A DNA stretch of 64,000 nt from Rhodospirillaceae bacterium SYSU D60007 (GCA_003574685.1 QOCQ01000014.1:1-64000); one strand, 5' to 3'. Counted from the stretch's first letter, positions 26,155 to 35,283 are shown. Program-made: numbers and translations. The notes: generated from the letters alone by a model not told the origin.

Positions 26155-26910
26155 ATGGCAGCCGAACCGCGCGCCCCCAGACTTGCAGTGCTGATCGACG
26201 CCGACAACACCTCTCCGCGCATCGCTGACGGGCTCTTCGACGAGATCGCGAAGCTTGGGGAGGCCAGCGTGCGGCGCATCTACGGCGACTTTTCCGGCCC
26301 GCGCCTCAAGCCATGGGCCGACCTGCTGTCCAGGCACGCCATGATTCCCTTTCAGCAATTCGCCTGGGTGACCGGCAAGAACGCGTCGGACATTGCGCTG
26401 GTGATCGATGCCATGGATCTGCTGCACAGTGGCCGGTTCGACGGCTTCTGCCTGGTATCGTCGGACAGCGACTTCACGCGTCTGGCTTCGCGCATCCGCG
26501 AGCAGGGGCTGGACGTCTATGGCTTCGGCGAGCAGAAGACGCCCGAGAGCTTCCGCCAGGCCTGCCGCCGATTCATTTACACGGAGAACCTGCTGCCGGG
26601 CGCAGCGGCGCCAGGACAGGATCCATCACCGGCCGTCAAGCCGCTCGAACCGCCGACCGCAGCCGTGCCCATCCTGAAGAAGGTGATGGCGCAGATGGAG
26701 GGCGAGGAGGGCTGGCTCGATCTCGGCACGGTGGGCCAGCGTCTCTTCAGCCTGGTGCCGGATTTCGACTCGCGCACCTATGGCTTCGGCAAGCTGAGCG
26801 ATCTGGTGCGCAAGACCGGCGCCTTCGAGATCGACAGGCCGGAGGGCAACCGCGGCATGCGCGTCCGCGTCAAGCCGGAACGCAGCGACCGCAAGAAGAA
26901 GCAGGACTGA
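26155..26910 (+). CDS. NYN-domain RNase with OST-HTH/LOTUS domain
   Basis: A 251-residue protein. The N-terminal NYN (PIN-like, DUF88/LabA) domain covers about residues 8-150. Its acidic metal-binding residues are D15 and D17 in LIDADNTSP, D79, D85 in DAMDLL, and D104/D106 in SSDSDF. The C-terminal OST-HTH/LOTUS domain (about 170-245; LGTVGQRLFSLVPDFDSRTY, then GFGKLSDLVRKTG) binds RNA. The pairing suggests an RNA-targeted endonuclease in RNA decay or defence. The ATG at 26155 follows AGGAAA with six bases between. It stands alone, divergent from the oxygenase operon. Confidence 0.9.
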   Translation: MAAEPRAPRLAVLIDADNTSPRIADGLFDEIAKLGEASVRRIYGDFSGPRLKPWADLLSRHAMIPFQQFAWVTGKNASDIALVIDAMDLLHSGRFDGFCLVSSDSDFTRLASRIREQGLDVYGFGEQKTPESFRQACRRFIYTENLLPGAAAPGQDPSPAVKPLEPPTAAVPILKKVMAQMEGEEGWLDLGTVGQRLFSLVPDFDSRTYGFGKLSDLVRKTGAFEIDRPEGNRGMRVRVKPERSDRKKKQD

Positions 26911-26960
26911 CAGCCTTTCACCCGGCTCGCCCGGCTGATGTATACGTGAGGAGGCACAGA

Positions 26961-27065
26961 GTCGAAATAGCCTTCATGGTGAGCCTGTCGAACCATGAAG
27001 GCGTGCAGGGCGCCACTGCCGGCCGCTTCATGGTTCGACGAGCTACCATGAAGCGGTTCTCTGAC
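26961..27065. repeat. REPIN-like element, family A, copy 2 (inverted)
   Basis: A 105-bp copy of the element at 20352-20458 in opposite orientation. The hairpins are 26970-27002 and 27024-27055 with the same CTTCATGG/CCATGAAG cores. The right end (AAGCGGTTCTCTGAC) overlaps the last codons and the stop of the minus-strand M20 peptidase gene, which terminates inside the element. Confidence 0.88.
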
Positions 27066-28221
27066 CCCGCACGCCGTTCAGGCGCGCGGTCGCGTCCAGC
27101 AGGATGTGCGCAGCGTCTTCCATTTGCGCGATTGGCACCGACTCATTGGCGGCATGGCCCTGGCTGCCGGAGCCAGGCCCGAAATTGATGATCTCGATAC
27201 CGTCATCGGCGAAGTAGCGGCCATCGCTCACGCCGGTGGCGTTGAGGAACTTCGCCTTGCGGCCCGTGCGCGCCTTGATGGCAGCCGTCAACGCCGCAAC
27301 GCCGGCACCATTCTCCGGTGCGAGGAAGCCGTTGGTGCCGGTCAGCAACTCCACCTTGTAGCTGCCCCTCGGTTCGCCGGCCTGATCGATCACCTGCTTC
27401 AGCTCGGCAAACGCTGCCTTCACCCTCTCGGTCGGCAGCAGCCGGCGGTCTATTTCGGCCACACAGGCGCTTGGCACGACGTTGGTGTTATGCCCGCCAT
27501 GAAACATGCCGACATTCACCGTCGACTTCATCGCGCCGGACGCGCGCCCCGGCAGCGCGTGGTCGTAGAACGCCTGCAGCGCGCCCAGCAGCCGCATCAT
27601 ACGCAGGATGGCGTTATCCCCTGCCGAGGGATTGCCGGCATGCGCGGCCTTGCCTGTCGTGGTGATGCGCGCCCACATCACACCGCGTTCCGCCACGATG
27701 AGCTGGTTCTCGGTCTGCGCCCCCAGGATCAGCACGTCGGGCCTCACCTTGCGCGCCGATCGCAGGAACGCCATGCCGTGGGGTCCGAGATTTTCCTCGT
27801 CAGCGACGAACGTAAAGACCAGCTCGCCGCGCGCCGGCCCGCCGCGACGCGCGATCTCCTCGGCCAGCCAGAGCTGCACTGCCATGCTGCCCTTGCAGTT
27901 GCCGGCACCCAGCCCATGGACCAGACCGCGCCGGACAACGGCCTTGAACGGATCGGTCTTCCAGGCGGCACGCTCGCCGATGCTGACGGTGTCCACATGG
28001 GCATTGAAGACAAGGCTGGGTCCCGGGGCAGAACCCTTCAGCCGCGCCACCACGTTATCGACGCCTTTAACCTTGCGCAGGGTTTCGACCTTGTAGCCGG
28101 CCTTCTTCAGGCGCCGCGCCGCATAGGCGCAGATCGCCACGCTGTCGCCCGGCGGGTAGGGGCTGGGAATCGCGATCAGATCGGCGAGGATGGAAACGAG
28201 CTGTCGGGACAGTACGGGCAT
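27043..28221 (-). CDS. M20 (ArgE/DapE/carboxypeptidase-like) peptidase
   Basis: A 392-residue zinc peptidase. Metal ligands include H75 and D77 of FNAHVDTV, the catalytic/metal Glu pair in VADEENLGPHG, GKAAHAGNPSAGDNAI in the lid domain, and the C-terminal His in GSGSQGHAANESV. It should cleave an N-acyl or peptide bond of a small substrate in the cytoplasm. The last residues (QRTASW) and the TAG stop lie in the REPIN-like element, so the native C-terminus seems replaced. The active-site His lies well upstream, so the enzyme may still work. It follows the carbamoylase-type gene by eight bases, so they may be one operon. Confidence 0.88.
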   Translation of the reverse strand: MPVLSRQLVSILADLIAIPSPYPPGDSVAICAYAARRLKKAGYKVETLRKVKGVDNVVARLKGSAPGPSLVFNAHVDTVSIGERAAWKTDPFKAVVRRGLVHGLGAGNCKGSMAVQLWLAEEIARRGGPARGELVFTFVADEENLGPHGMAFLRSARKVRPDVLILGAQTENQLIVAERGVMWARITTTGKAAHAGNPSAGDNAILRMMRLLGALQAFYDHALPGRASGAMKSTVNVGMFHGGHNTNVVPSACVAEIDRRLLPTERVKAAFAELKQVIDQAGEPRGSYKVELLTGTNGFLAPENGAGVAALTAAIKARTGRKAKFLNATGVSDGRYFADDGIEIINFGPGSGSQGHAANESVPIAQMEDAAHILLDATARLNGVRGQRTASW

Positions 28222-28229
28222 GCCAGATA

Positions 28230-29495
28230 CTACCGGTTCGCCAGCCGCAGCAGCGTTTCGACCAGCACGCGGGTGCCGGCGGCGAGATCGGCGGGCGTGG
28301 CGTTCTCGATTTCGTTGTGGCTGATGCCGCGCTCGCAGGGCACGAAGATCATGCCGGTCGGACAGAGCGGCGCGATATGCATGGCGTCGTGGCCGGCACC
28401 CGAGGGCATGTCCATATGGCTGTACCCCTGGCGCTGTGCGGCTTCACGCACCAGCGCGACCACGTCGGGGTCGAAAACGGTGGGCGCCACGGCGGTTAGG
28501 CGTCCGATGCTGGCCGTGCACGGTGGCGCCATCGTCGCGACGATCTCCCGCAGCTTCGCCTCGTGAGCATCCAGCACTTCTGTCGCCGGATGGCGCATGT
28601 CGATGCTGAAGCTCACGCGGCCGGGCACGGTATTGGGCGAGCCCGGCTGGACATCGACATGTCCGATCGTGAAGCGCAGCGTATCCTCGGGATCGCACGT
28701 TGCCGCCTGCATGGCGCTGGCGATGGCGACCGCGGCGACGAAGGCGTCCTTGCGCGCCGCGCGGGGTGTCGTGCCGGCATGCGCTTCCTCCCCCAGGATC
28801 TCCACCATGAAACGGCGGCTGCCCTGAATTCCCGTGACGCACCCAATGGTCGTCCTTACGTCCTCCAGCCGCGGTCCCTGCTCGATATGGGCTTCCACGT
28901 AGCCATCAAGCGGGAAGCACGGCGCGTTGCCGCCTCGCCTCGGCGCCGGTGCTGCCGCCAGGGTTTGCACGAGCGCATCGCCCAATCTCACGCCCTTCCA
29001 GTCCTTCACCGCCAGCATGTCGGTCAGCGCATAGTGGCCGGCGAACACGCCGGATCCCATGGCGCCCGGCTGGAACCGGCTGCCTTCCTCGTTGGTCCAC
29101 GCCACGGCTTCGACAGGACGGCGTGTCGCCACGCCGGCATCCTCGAGCGCCTCCAGCGCCTCGAAGGCCGCCAGTACGCCATACATCCCATCGAAGCGTC
29201 CGCCCGTGGGCTGGCTGTCCATGTGCGAGCCGCTCAGAACCGGCCGGGCGCTGGCGTCGGTGCCGTCTCGGCGCACAAAGAGATTGCCGATCGCATCGGT
29301 GGATACCTGAAAGCCGCGCGCCCTGGCCCATGACATCAGCAGGTTGCGCGCTGCCGCATCTTCCGGGGAGAGCGCCTGCCGGTTGACCCCGCCGCGCGGT
29401 GTGCCGCCCAGCCGCGCCATGTCGAGGTGGCGCTGCCACAGCCTGTCCTCGCGTATCGCGCGGACCGCTCTCTCGATGTCGCTCATGTTCTCCAT
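28230..29495 (-). CDS. Allantoate amidohydrolase / N-carbamoylase (M20C-type)
   Basis: A 421-residue zinc hydrolase of the HyuC/AllC/beta-ureidopropionase group. Key segments are LSGSHMDSQPTGGRFDG (His and Asp ligands), WTNEEGSRFQPG (Glu pair), EAHIEQGPRLE (His ligand), and GISHNEIENA at the C-terminus. The family removes carbamoyl groups from allantoate or N-carbamoyl amino acids. Its divergent neighbour is puuE allantoinase, which makes allantoate, so allantoate amidohydrolase is the best guess. The start at 29495 is uncertain; an in-frame ATG at 29486 is possible. Confidence 0.85.
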   Translation of the reverse strand: MENMSDIERAVRAIREDRLWQRHLDMARLGGTPRGGVNRQALSPEDAAARNLLMSWARARGFQVSTDAIGNLFVRRDGTDASARPVLSGSHMDSQPTGGRFDGMYGVLAAFEALEALEDAGVATRRPVEAVAWTNEEGSRFQPGAMGSGVFAGHYALTDMLAVKDWKGVRLGDALVQTLAAAPAPRRGGNAPCFPLDGYVEAHIEQGPRLEDVRTTIGCVTGIQGSRRFMVEILGEEAHAGTTPRAARKDAFVAAVAIASAMQAATCDPEDTLRFTIGHVDVQPGSPNTVPGRVSFSIDMRHPATEVLDAHEAKLREIVATMAPPCTASIGRLTAVAPTVFDPDVVALVREAAQRQGYSHMDMPSGAGHDAMHIAPLCPTGMIFVPCERGISHNEIENATPADLAAGTRVLVETLLRLANR

Positions 29496-29573
29496 AGCCG
29501 GCGGCGTGTCCTGCTATACAGAGACCGATACAGCCGGACAATGCAAGCGTCGGTCCGGGCGGAGGAACCCTCG

Positions 29574-30485
29574 ATGCTGCACGATCACCTGACCCGCGAT
29601 CTCATTGGCTATGGCGCCAGGCCGCCCGATCCGCAGTGGCCGGGCAATGCCCGCATCGCCGTCAGCTTCGTCCTGAACTACGAGGAGGGAGCCGAGAACA
29701 CGGTGCTCAATGGCGATGCAGGATCCGAGGTCTATCTCAGCGAGACTCCGGGCGGCCAGCGTTTCCTGGGCATGCGGGATCTCAGTACCGAAACCGTCTA
29801 CGAGTATGGCAGCCGCGCCGGCTTCTGGCGCATCCTGCGCCTGTTCGCAGAACGCAATATCCATTTCACCTCATGGGCCGTGGGCCGCGCCCTGGAGCTG
29901 CATCCCGATGCGGGCAGGGCGATGATCGAGGCCGGCCACGAAGTCGCCAGCCATGGCTGGCGGTGGATCAACTACAAGGACATCAGCGAGGATGACGAGC
30001 GGGGGCATATCCAGCGCGCCGTGCGTGCCATCGAGCAGGCGTGTGGGCAGCGGCCGGTGGGCTGGTACACGGGACGGCTCAGCGGCAACACGCTGCGCCT
30101 GGTGGTCGAGCACGGCGGCTTTCTCTATTCCAGCGACTCTTATGCCGACGATCTGCCCTACTGGGTCGCTGTCGCCGGCCAGCCGCACCTGATCGTTCCC
30201 TACACGCTCGACGTCAACGACATGAAGTTTGCGGTGCCGCCGGGCTTCACGTCGGGCGAGGCCTGGTTCGCCTATATGCGCGACGCTTTCGATGTACTCT
30301 ACGCCGAAGGCGCCACGGCACCGAAGATGATGTCGATCGGCCTGCATTGCCGGCTCGCAGGGCGTCCCGGCCGCGCCGCGGCGCTGGCACGGTTCATGGA
30401 TCACGTGCTGGCGCATGACCGCGTCTGGATCGCCCGCCGCGAGGAGATTGCCCGCCACTGGATGGGGGTGCACCCGGCGCCATGA
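29574..30485 (+). CDS. puuE: Allantoinase PuuE (polysaccharide-deacetylase fold)
   Basis: A 303-residue cofactor-independent allantoinase that hydrolyses allantoin to allantoate. The NodB/deacetylase fold shows VLNYEEGAENTVLNGD, EVASHGWRWINY, and GWYTGRLSGNTLRLV, all typical of PuuE rather than of chitin deacetylases. The ATG at 29574 has GGAGG eight bases upstream. It is divergent from the allantoate amidohydrolase candidate, and uraD lies elsewhere in the window, so the order of steps urate-allantoin-allantoate is represented in part. Deacetylase activity on a sugar is the alternative. Confidence 0.9.
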   Translation: MLHDHLTRDLIGYGARPPDPQWPGNARIAVSFVLNYEEGAENTVLNGDAGSEVYLSETPGGQRFLGMRDLSTETVYEYGSRAGFWRILRLFAERNIHFTSWAVGRALELHPDAGRAMIEAGHEVASHGWRWINYKDISEDDERGHIQRAVRAIEQACGQRPVGWYTGRLSGNTLRLVVEHGGFLYSSDSYADDLPYWVAVAGQPHLIVPYTLDVNDMKFAVPPGFTSGEAWFAYMRDAFDVLYAEGATAPKMMSIGLHCRLAGRPGRAAALARFMDHVLAHDRVWIARREEIARHWMGVHPAP

Positions 30486-30531
30486 CGGACCCGCTCCGGA
30501 TGGGCCAAAATATGACGAGGGACGAAGCATC

Positions 30532-32094
30532 ATGACCACTGCGCTATATGGCACCCCGACCGGCGTCGACCTGACGCTGCGGGCCTTCCGCAGATATCCG
30601 GACCGGATCGCGTTCGCGTGGGATGGCGGCAGCCTGTCCTATGGCGGCGCGCTGGCCATGATCGGTCGCATGCAGGCGGCGATGGCGGCGGCCGGCCTGC
30701 GCCACGGCGATCGTATGGCGCTGCTCAGCGCCAATCGCGCCGACGCCTGGTGCGCTGGCGTCGCCGCGCAAGCCCTGGGGCTGGTGATCACCTGGCTGCA
30801 TCCGATCGGTTCGCTGGACGATCACCTTGAAGTGCTGGAGGACGCCGGGATCGAGGCGCTGGTGATCGATGCCGCCAACTATCGCGACCGCGGTGGCGAG
30901 CTGGCGGCGCGGCATCCCGGCCTGAAGACGGTGTTTACCATCGGACCTGCCAACTACGGCATGGACCTGCTCGCCGCAGCGGAGCAGGCGGGAGAAGCCA
31001 GCCCGAAGAGTCTGATTGGACAAGATGACTACGGCAGCCTCGCGTATACCGGCGGCACCACCGGCAAGTCGAAGGGCGCGCTGCGCCGCCATGCCTCCTG
31101 GACGGCGGTGACGACGTCCATCCTCGGGAATTTCGAGTTGCCGCGCACGCCGCGCTACCTTGCTGTGGCGCCGATTACGCATGTAGCGGGCACCAAGGTC
31201 CTGCCGACGCTGATGCTGGGCGGTACCGTATATCTGCAGAAGGGCTTCGACGCCGGCCGCGTGCTGGAAACGATCCAGCGCGAGCGCATCAACATGGCCC
31301 TGCTGGTGCCGACCATGATCTATGTCCTGCTGGATCATCCGGCGCTGGACAGCACGGACCTGTCCTCACTGGAATTGCTGATGTACGGCGCTTCGCCGAT
31401 GTCGCCCAGCCGTCTCGTGGAAGGCCTGGAGCGCATCGGTCCGGTGTTTTCGCAGCTTTATGGGCAGACGGAGGGCTATCCGCTGACGGTGTTGCGCAAG
31501 GCCGATCACGACAAGGCGTCGTCGGAACGGTTCGCGTCATGCGGCCATCCGGTTGCCGATGTCGAAATCCGGCTGCTCGACGACGAACTGAGCGAGGTGC
31601 CCACGGGCGAAGCCGGCGAGATTTGCGCGCGGGGCCCGCAGGTGATGGAACAGTATTGGAAGCGGCCGGATCAGACGGCCGAGACGCTGAAAGGCGGATG
31701 GCTGCACACCGGCGACATCGCGCGCGCCGACGAGCGCGGCTATCTCTACATTGTGGACCGCAAGAAGGACATGATCGTCACCGGCGGTTTCAACGTCTTC
31801 CCGCGCGAGGTCGAGGATGTGCTGACCTCGCATCCTGGCGTGGCGATGGTGGCGGTGATCGGCGTTCCCGATCAGAAGTGGGGCGAGGCGGTGACTGCGC
31901 TGGTTGTGCCCAGGTCCGGCGCGGCGCCTGATGCCGCGGAACTGATCCAGCTCGTGAAGAACCGCAAAGGCGCGGCACAGGCACCCAAGCGCGTCGAGTT
32001 CGTCGACGCGCTGCCCCTGACCGCCGTCGGCAAGGTGGACAAGAAAGTCCTGCGCGCCCGCTACTGGGCCGGCCAGCAACGCCTGGTGGGCTGA
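30532..32094 (+). CDS. AMP-forming acyl-CoA ligase
   Basis: A 520-residue ANL-superfamily ligase. Motifs are YTGGTTGKSKG (P-loop), LYGQTEGYPL, GGWLHTGDIA, and the C-terminal Lys in LTAVGKVDKKVLRARYW. The N-terminal third is short, as in bile-acid/cyclohexane carboxylate or fatty-acid CoA ligases of actinobacterial-proteobacterial type. It starts 46 bp after puuE and may be co-transcribed, although its chemistry has no obvious place in ureide breakdown. The substrate is unknown. It shares motifs but little else with the ligase at 20758. Confidence 0.9.
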   Translation: MTTALYGTPTGVDLTLRAFRRYPDRIAFAWDGGSLSYGGALAMIGRMQAAMAAAGLRHGDRMALLSANRADAWCAGVAAQALGLVITWLHPIGSLDDHLEVLEDAGIEALVIDAANYRDRGGELAARHPGLKTVFTIGPANYGMDLLAAAEQAGEASPKSLIGQDDYGSLAYTGGTTGKSKGALRRHASWTAVTTSILGNFELPRTPRYLAVAPITHVAGTKVLPTLMLGGTVYLQKGFDAGRVLETIQRERINMALLVPTMIYVLLDHPALDSTDLSSLELLMYGASPMSPSRLVEGLERIGPVFSQLYGQTEGYPLTVLRKADHDKASSERFASCGHPVADVEIRLLDDELSEVPTGEAGEICARGPQVMEQYWKRPDQTAETLKGGWLHTGDIARADERGYLYIVDRKKDMIVTGGFNVFPREVEDVLTSHPGVAMVAVIGVPDQKWGEAVTALVVPRSGAAPDAAELIQLVKNRKGAAQAPKRVEFVDALPLTAVGKVDKKVLRARYWAGQQRLVG

Positions 32095-32122
32095 TCGGCA
32101 CACGGAGCGCGGTTAACGGATA

Positions 32123-32632
32123 TCATCTCGGTCGGCCGTTGGCCTTGAGTTCGACGATCGGTGTCGACATCACCGCCTCCTGGTCCCACGGAAAGAGGAT
32201 CCAGGTATCCTGGCTCACTTCCGTGATGAAGGTATCGACCATCGGCTTGCCGGCCGGCTTGGCATAGACGGTTGCGAAGTGCGCGCGGGGCATCATGGCG
32301 CGCACATGCTCGGCGGTGATTCCGGTATCGACGAGATCATCGACGATCAGCCAGTCCTCCCCCTGGTCCTGCTCGGCCTCGGTGCGCTTCAGGACCTCAA
32401 CCTTGCCGCCACGCCGGGTCTTTTCGTAGGTCGAGCAGCAGACGGTATCGATCAGCCGCATGTTGAGCTCTCGCGCCACGATGGCGGCGGGAACCAGTCC
32501 GCCGCGCGTCACGGCCACAAGTCCCTTGAACGGGCCCAGATCTGCCAGCCGCCAGGCGAGTGCCTTGGCATCCCGATGCAGTTCCGTCCACGAAACGGGA
32601 AACATCCTGGTGTAAGTGGACCTGGCGGTCAT
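32123..32632 (-). CDS. gpt: Xanthine-guanine phosphoribosyltransferase
   Basis: A 169-residue purine salvage enzyme that converts xanthine or guanine plus PRPP to XMP or GMP. The PRPP-binding motif is [13 protein letters not shown] (about residues 94-106). [16 protein letters not shown] near the N-terminus and ILFPWDQE near the C-terminus are diagnostic for Gpt. The length is standard (E. coli 152; alphaproteobacterial forms 160-175). It completes the purine theme of this part of the window. It converges on the CoA ligase gene and is divergent from terC. Confidence 0.95.
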   Translation of the reverse strand: MTARSTYTRMFPVSWTELHRDAKALAWRLADLGPFKGLVAVTRGGLVPAAIVARELNMRLIDTVCCSTYEKTRRGGKVEVLKRTEAEQDQGEDWLIVDDLVDTGITAEHVRAMMPRAHFATVYAKPAGKPMVDTFITEVSQDTWILFPWDQEAVMSTPIVELKANGRPR

Positions 32633-32723
32633 GTGGCTGCGTTCCCCCTCTGTCCCGCGGCGTCGATTAGCATGCCGCGCTCATCGCGACGAGATGCCCT
32701 TGTAGGGCCGACGGGCACTGCTA

Positions 32724-32751
32724 TTTACACCGGGGTGTCAGCCTGTATGGT
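32724..32751 (+). promoter_or_regulatory. Promoter of the terC-uspA operon with nested palindromes
   Basis: TTTACA (32724-32729), 16 bases, TATGGT (32746-32751). The perfect palindrome ACACCGGGGTGT (32727-32738) overlaps the -35 box, and outer arms CGGGCAC (32712-32718) and GTGCCCG (32750-32756) bracket the promoter. This looks like an operator. As RNA the same arms could also pair. The distance to the terC ATG leaves a leader of about 27 bases. Confidence 0.45.
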
Positions 32752-32784
32752 GCCCGCGCCTCCTCATCCGTTTCAGGGGACTGC

Positions 32785-33579
32785 ATGATCTTCGAGATGC
32801 CGGATCTGACCAGCGGTGCGTTCTGGGCCGCATTGGGCAAGATCACGATTGCCGACATCATTCTGTCCGGTGACAACGCGGTTATCATCGCGATGGCCTG
32901 CCGCAATCTTCCCGACCAGCACCGCAGGCTGGCGATTCTGGGCGGCGCCACCGGTGCGATCACGCTGCGCATCCTGTTCGTGTTCATGATCACGTACCTG
33001 CTCGGCGTCCCTTACCTGAAACTGGTCGGCGGTGCCCTGTTGCTGTGGATCGGGGTCAAGCTGCTGAACGAGGAAGAGAGTCACGGCAACGACGGCATGA
33101 AGAGCAGCGCCAGTCTCTGGGGCGCGGTGTGGACGATCATGATCGCGGACGCGGTGATGAGCCTCGACAATGCGCTGGCGATCGCCGCCGCGGCCAATAA
33201 CGACGGCGTGCTGATCATGCTCGGCCTGATCATCAGCATTCCCATTATCATTTTCGGCAGCACCTTCCTGACGGCTGTCCTGCGGCGCTATCCTGTCCTG
33301 GTGCTCATTGGCGGTGCATTGCTCGGCTGGATCGGCGGCGAAGTCATGGCAACCGACGGCAAGCCGCCAACCGCCGACGTGGCACCCCCCGGTACCGTCG
33401 CCGCCTGGCTTGAAGCGCGCATACCGCATGCCGAATATGTCTGCGCCGCGGCAGGCGCGCTGTTCGTCGTCGCTCTGGGTTCGTGGCTCGCGCGCCGGCG
33501 CAAGCCCGAACCGGCCGTCGACCTGGTCGAAAGGATCGAGCTGGTGCAAGGGGCAAATCCGGCCGAAAAGAGGGACTGA
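32785..33579 (+). CDS. TerC/YjbE-family integral membrane protein
   Basis: A 264-residue inner-membrane protein with about seven hydrophobic segments. The family signatures are DIILSGDNAVIIAMA and its internal repeat DAVMSLDNALAIAAAA, with the acidic residues in SGDN/SLDN thought to bind metal. Members export Mn2+ or help metallate exported proteins. A charged C-terminal tail of about 35 residues is cytoplasmic. The ATG follows AGGGGA. It is followed 10 bp later by a UspA gene in the same operon. No yybP-ykoY manganese riboswitch was recognised upstream. Confidence 0.92.
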   Translation: MIFEMPDLTSGAFWAALGKITIADIILSGDNAVIIAMACRNLPDQHRRLAILGGATGAITLRILFVFMITYLLGVPYLKLVGGALLLWIGVKLLNEEESHGNDGMKSSASLWGAVWTIMIADAVMSLDNALAIAAAANNDGVLIMLGLIISIPIIIFGSTFLTAVLRRYPVLVLIGGALLGWIGGEVMATDGKPPTADVAPPGTVAAWLEARIPHAEYVCAAAGALFVVALGSWLARRRKPEPAVDLVERIELVQGANPAEKRD

Positions 33580-33589
33580 GGAGGCGACC

Positions 33590-34021
33590 ATGGATGAGGC
33601 GGGCCCGATCCTCGTGGCGGTCGACGGTTCGCAGAACTCGGACCGCGCCGTGCACCATGCGATCAAACTGGCGAAGCTGGTGCCCGGCACCGTCCTGCAT
33701 CTGCTGAACGTGCAGCCCTCGGTCGGCGGTGTGGTCACGATGTTCGTTCCCAAGTCGAATATCGACTCCTATCACCGCGACGAAGGCGACAAGGCGCTGA
33801 CGTCGGCCGTGAAGATCTGTGCCGACTCTGGCGTGCGGGCGGAGCGTCACATCAGTGTCGGGCGCGCCGGCCCGGTCGTGAGCGAGTTCGCCAAGCGGCT
33901 GGGCTGCCGGACCATCGTGATGGGCACACGCGGCCACAGCGGAATTGGTGGTGTGCTGCTGGGCTCGGTCGCACAGGACGTCATCGCCCATGCCGAGGTG
34001 CCGGTCTGCCTCGTGAAGTAG
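33590..34021 (+). CDS. Universal stress protein UspA family
   Basis: A 143-residue single Usp domain. The ATP-binding pattern G-2x-G-9x-G(S/T) is visible in [19 protein letters not shown] near the C-terminus, and [15 protein letters not shown] begins the fold, so this is the nucleotide-binding subtype. It acts in the cytoplasm as a dimer in stress survival. GGAGG sits seven bases before the ATG. It lies in the terC operon and leads straight into dgt, whose GTG starts eight bases after the stop. Confidence 0.93.
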   Translation: MDEAGPILVAVDGSQNSDRAVHHAIKLAKLVPGTVLHLLNVQPSVGGVVTMFVPKSNIDSYHRDEGDKALTSAVKICADSGVRAERHISVGRAGPVVSEFAKRLGCRTIVMGTRGHSGIGGVLLGSVAQDVIAHAEVPVCLVK

Positions 34022-34029
34022 GAGGCCAG

Positions 34030-35223
34030 GTGAGGGGATGGGAGCGCCCGCGGCTCGCGCCGTACGCCACCAGTCCGCACGCCACGCGGGGCCGGCTGCA
34101 TGCCGAGGCGGAAGATCCCCAGCGCTCACCTTTTCAGCGTGACCGGGACCGGGTGATCCACTCGACGGCCTTCCGTCGCCTGAACCACAAGACCCAGGTC
34201 TTCGTTTATCACGAGGGTGACCACTACCGGAATCGGCTGACCCACTCCCTGGAGGTTGCCCAGATCGCGCGCTCGATCTGCCGCACCCTGGCATTGGACG
34301 AGGATCTGGGGGAGGCGCTCGCACTGGCGCATGATCTGGGCCATACGCCCTTCGGGCACGCCGGCGAGGAGGCGCTGGATGGCGCGATGCGGCCTTACGG
34401 CGGCTTCGACCACAATGCCCAGACGCTGCGTATCCTCACCCGGCTGGAACACCGCTACGCCGAATTCGACGGACTGAACCTGACCTGGGAGACGCTTGAG
34501 GGAGCCGTGAAGCACAACGGGCCGCTGCTGAGGCCAGGCGTGTCGCCGCAGGACCTTCCGGCCGCCATCGTCGAGTTCTGTGCTCAATGGGATCTGGAGC
34601 TCAATACGTGGGCTGGCCCCGAGGCGCAGGTGGCGGCCATCAGTGACGACATTGCCTACAACAATCACGACATCGACGACGGCCTGCGCGCTGGCCTGTT
34701 CCGCGTTGAGGATCTGCTGCTGCTGCCGCTGGTGGGCGATATCATCCGCGACGTTCGGCGGCGCTATGCGCATCTCGACCAGGCGCGGCTGATCCATGAA
34801 TCCGTACGCCGGCTGATCAATGTCATGGTCGAGGACGTGGTGGCCGAGACACGCCGGCGGCTGGATGCGGCAGCGCCGGCCGATGTCGGGGCGCTGCGCC
34901 GGCTCGATGCGCCTGTCGTTGCGTTCTCTGCCGCGCTTGCCGCCGACAACCGCGTGCTAAAGGATTTCCTCTTCCGTCGCATGTACCGACATTGGCGTGT
35001 GAACCGCATGACGTCGCGCGCACGCCGCGTGGTGGCCGACCTGTTCAGCCTGCTGTTCCGGGAAGCCAACTGTCTGCCGGATGAATGGCGCAGCCGCGCG
35101 GAGGCGCAGGACGAGCGCGGCCGCGCCCGCGTCGTTGCCGACTACATCGCGGGCATGACGGATAACTATGCCATGGACGAACACCGCCGCCTCTTCGACC
35201 TCTACGACCCGCAGGGCTTTTAG
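34030..35223 (+). CDS. dgt: dNTP triphosphohydrolase (dGTPase-like)
   Basis: A 397-residue HD-domain enzyme that splits dNTPs to deoxynucleoside and triphosphate. The HD set is [28 protein letters not shown] (H-D pair) and the later Asp in [28 protein letters not shown] is the N-terminal family block. A GTG start at 34030 is inferred from GGAGG four bases upstream. It opens the alphaproteobacterial run dgt-argS-SPOR-nagZ-scpA-scpB. Its role is dNTP pool control, possibly also phage restriction. Confidence 0.93.
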   Translation: MRGWERPRLAPYATSPHATRGRLHAEAEDPQRSPFQRDRDRVIHSTAFRRLNHKTQVFVYHEGDHYRNRLTHSLEVAQIARSICRTLALDEDLGEALALAHDLGHTPFGHAGEEALDGAMRPYGGFDHNAQTLRILTRLEHRYAEFDGLNLTWETLEGAVKHNGPLLRPGVSPQDLPAAIVEFCAQWDLELNTWAGPEAQVAAISDDIAYNNHDIDDGLRAGLFRVEDLLLLPLVGDIIRDVRRRYAHLDQARLIHESVRRLINVMVEDVVAETRRRLDAAAPADVGALRRLDAPVVAFSAALAADNRVLKDFLFRRMYRHWRVNRMTSRARRVVADLFSLLFREANCLPDEWRSRAEAQDERGRARVVADYIAGMTDNYAMDEHRRLFDLYDPQGF

Positions 35224-35283
35224 CAGGCGACGCCGGAAGATTTTCCCTTTCATGGCCGCGGCGGGCAGGCTAAAGGCCGCGCC

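Noticed and set aside
32633-32784. yybP-ykoY manganese riboswitch upstream of terC
   Set aside because: Conserved riboswitch core not recognised; the paired arms fall on the promoter itself.
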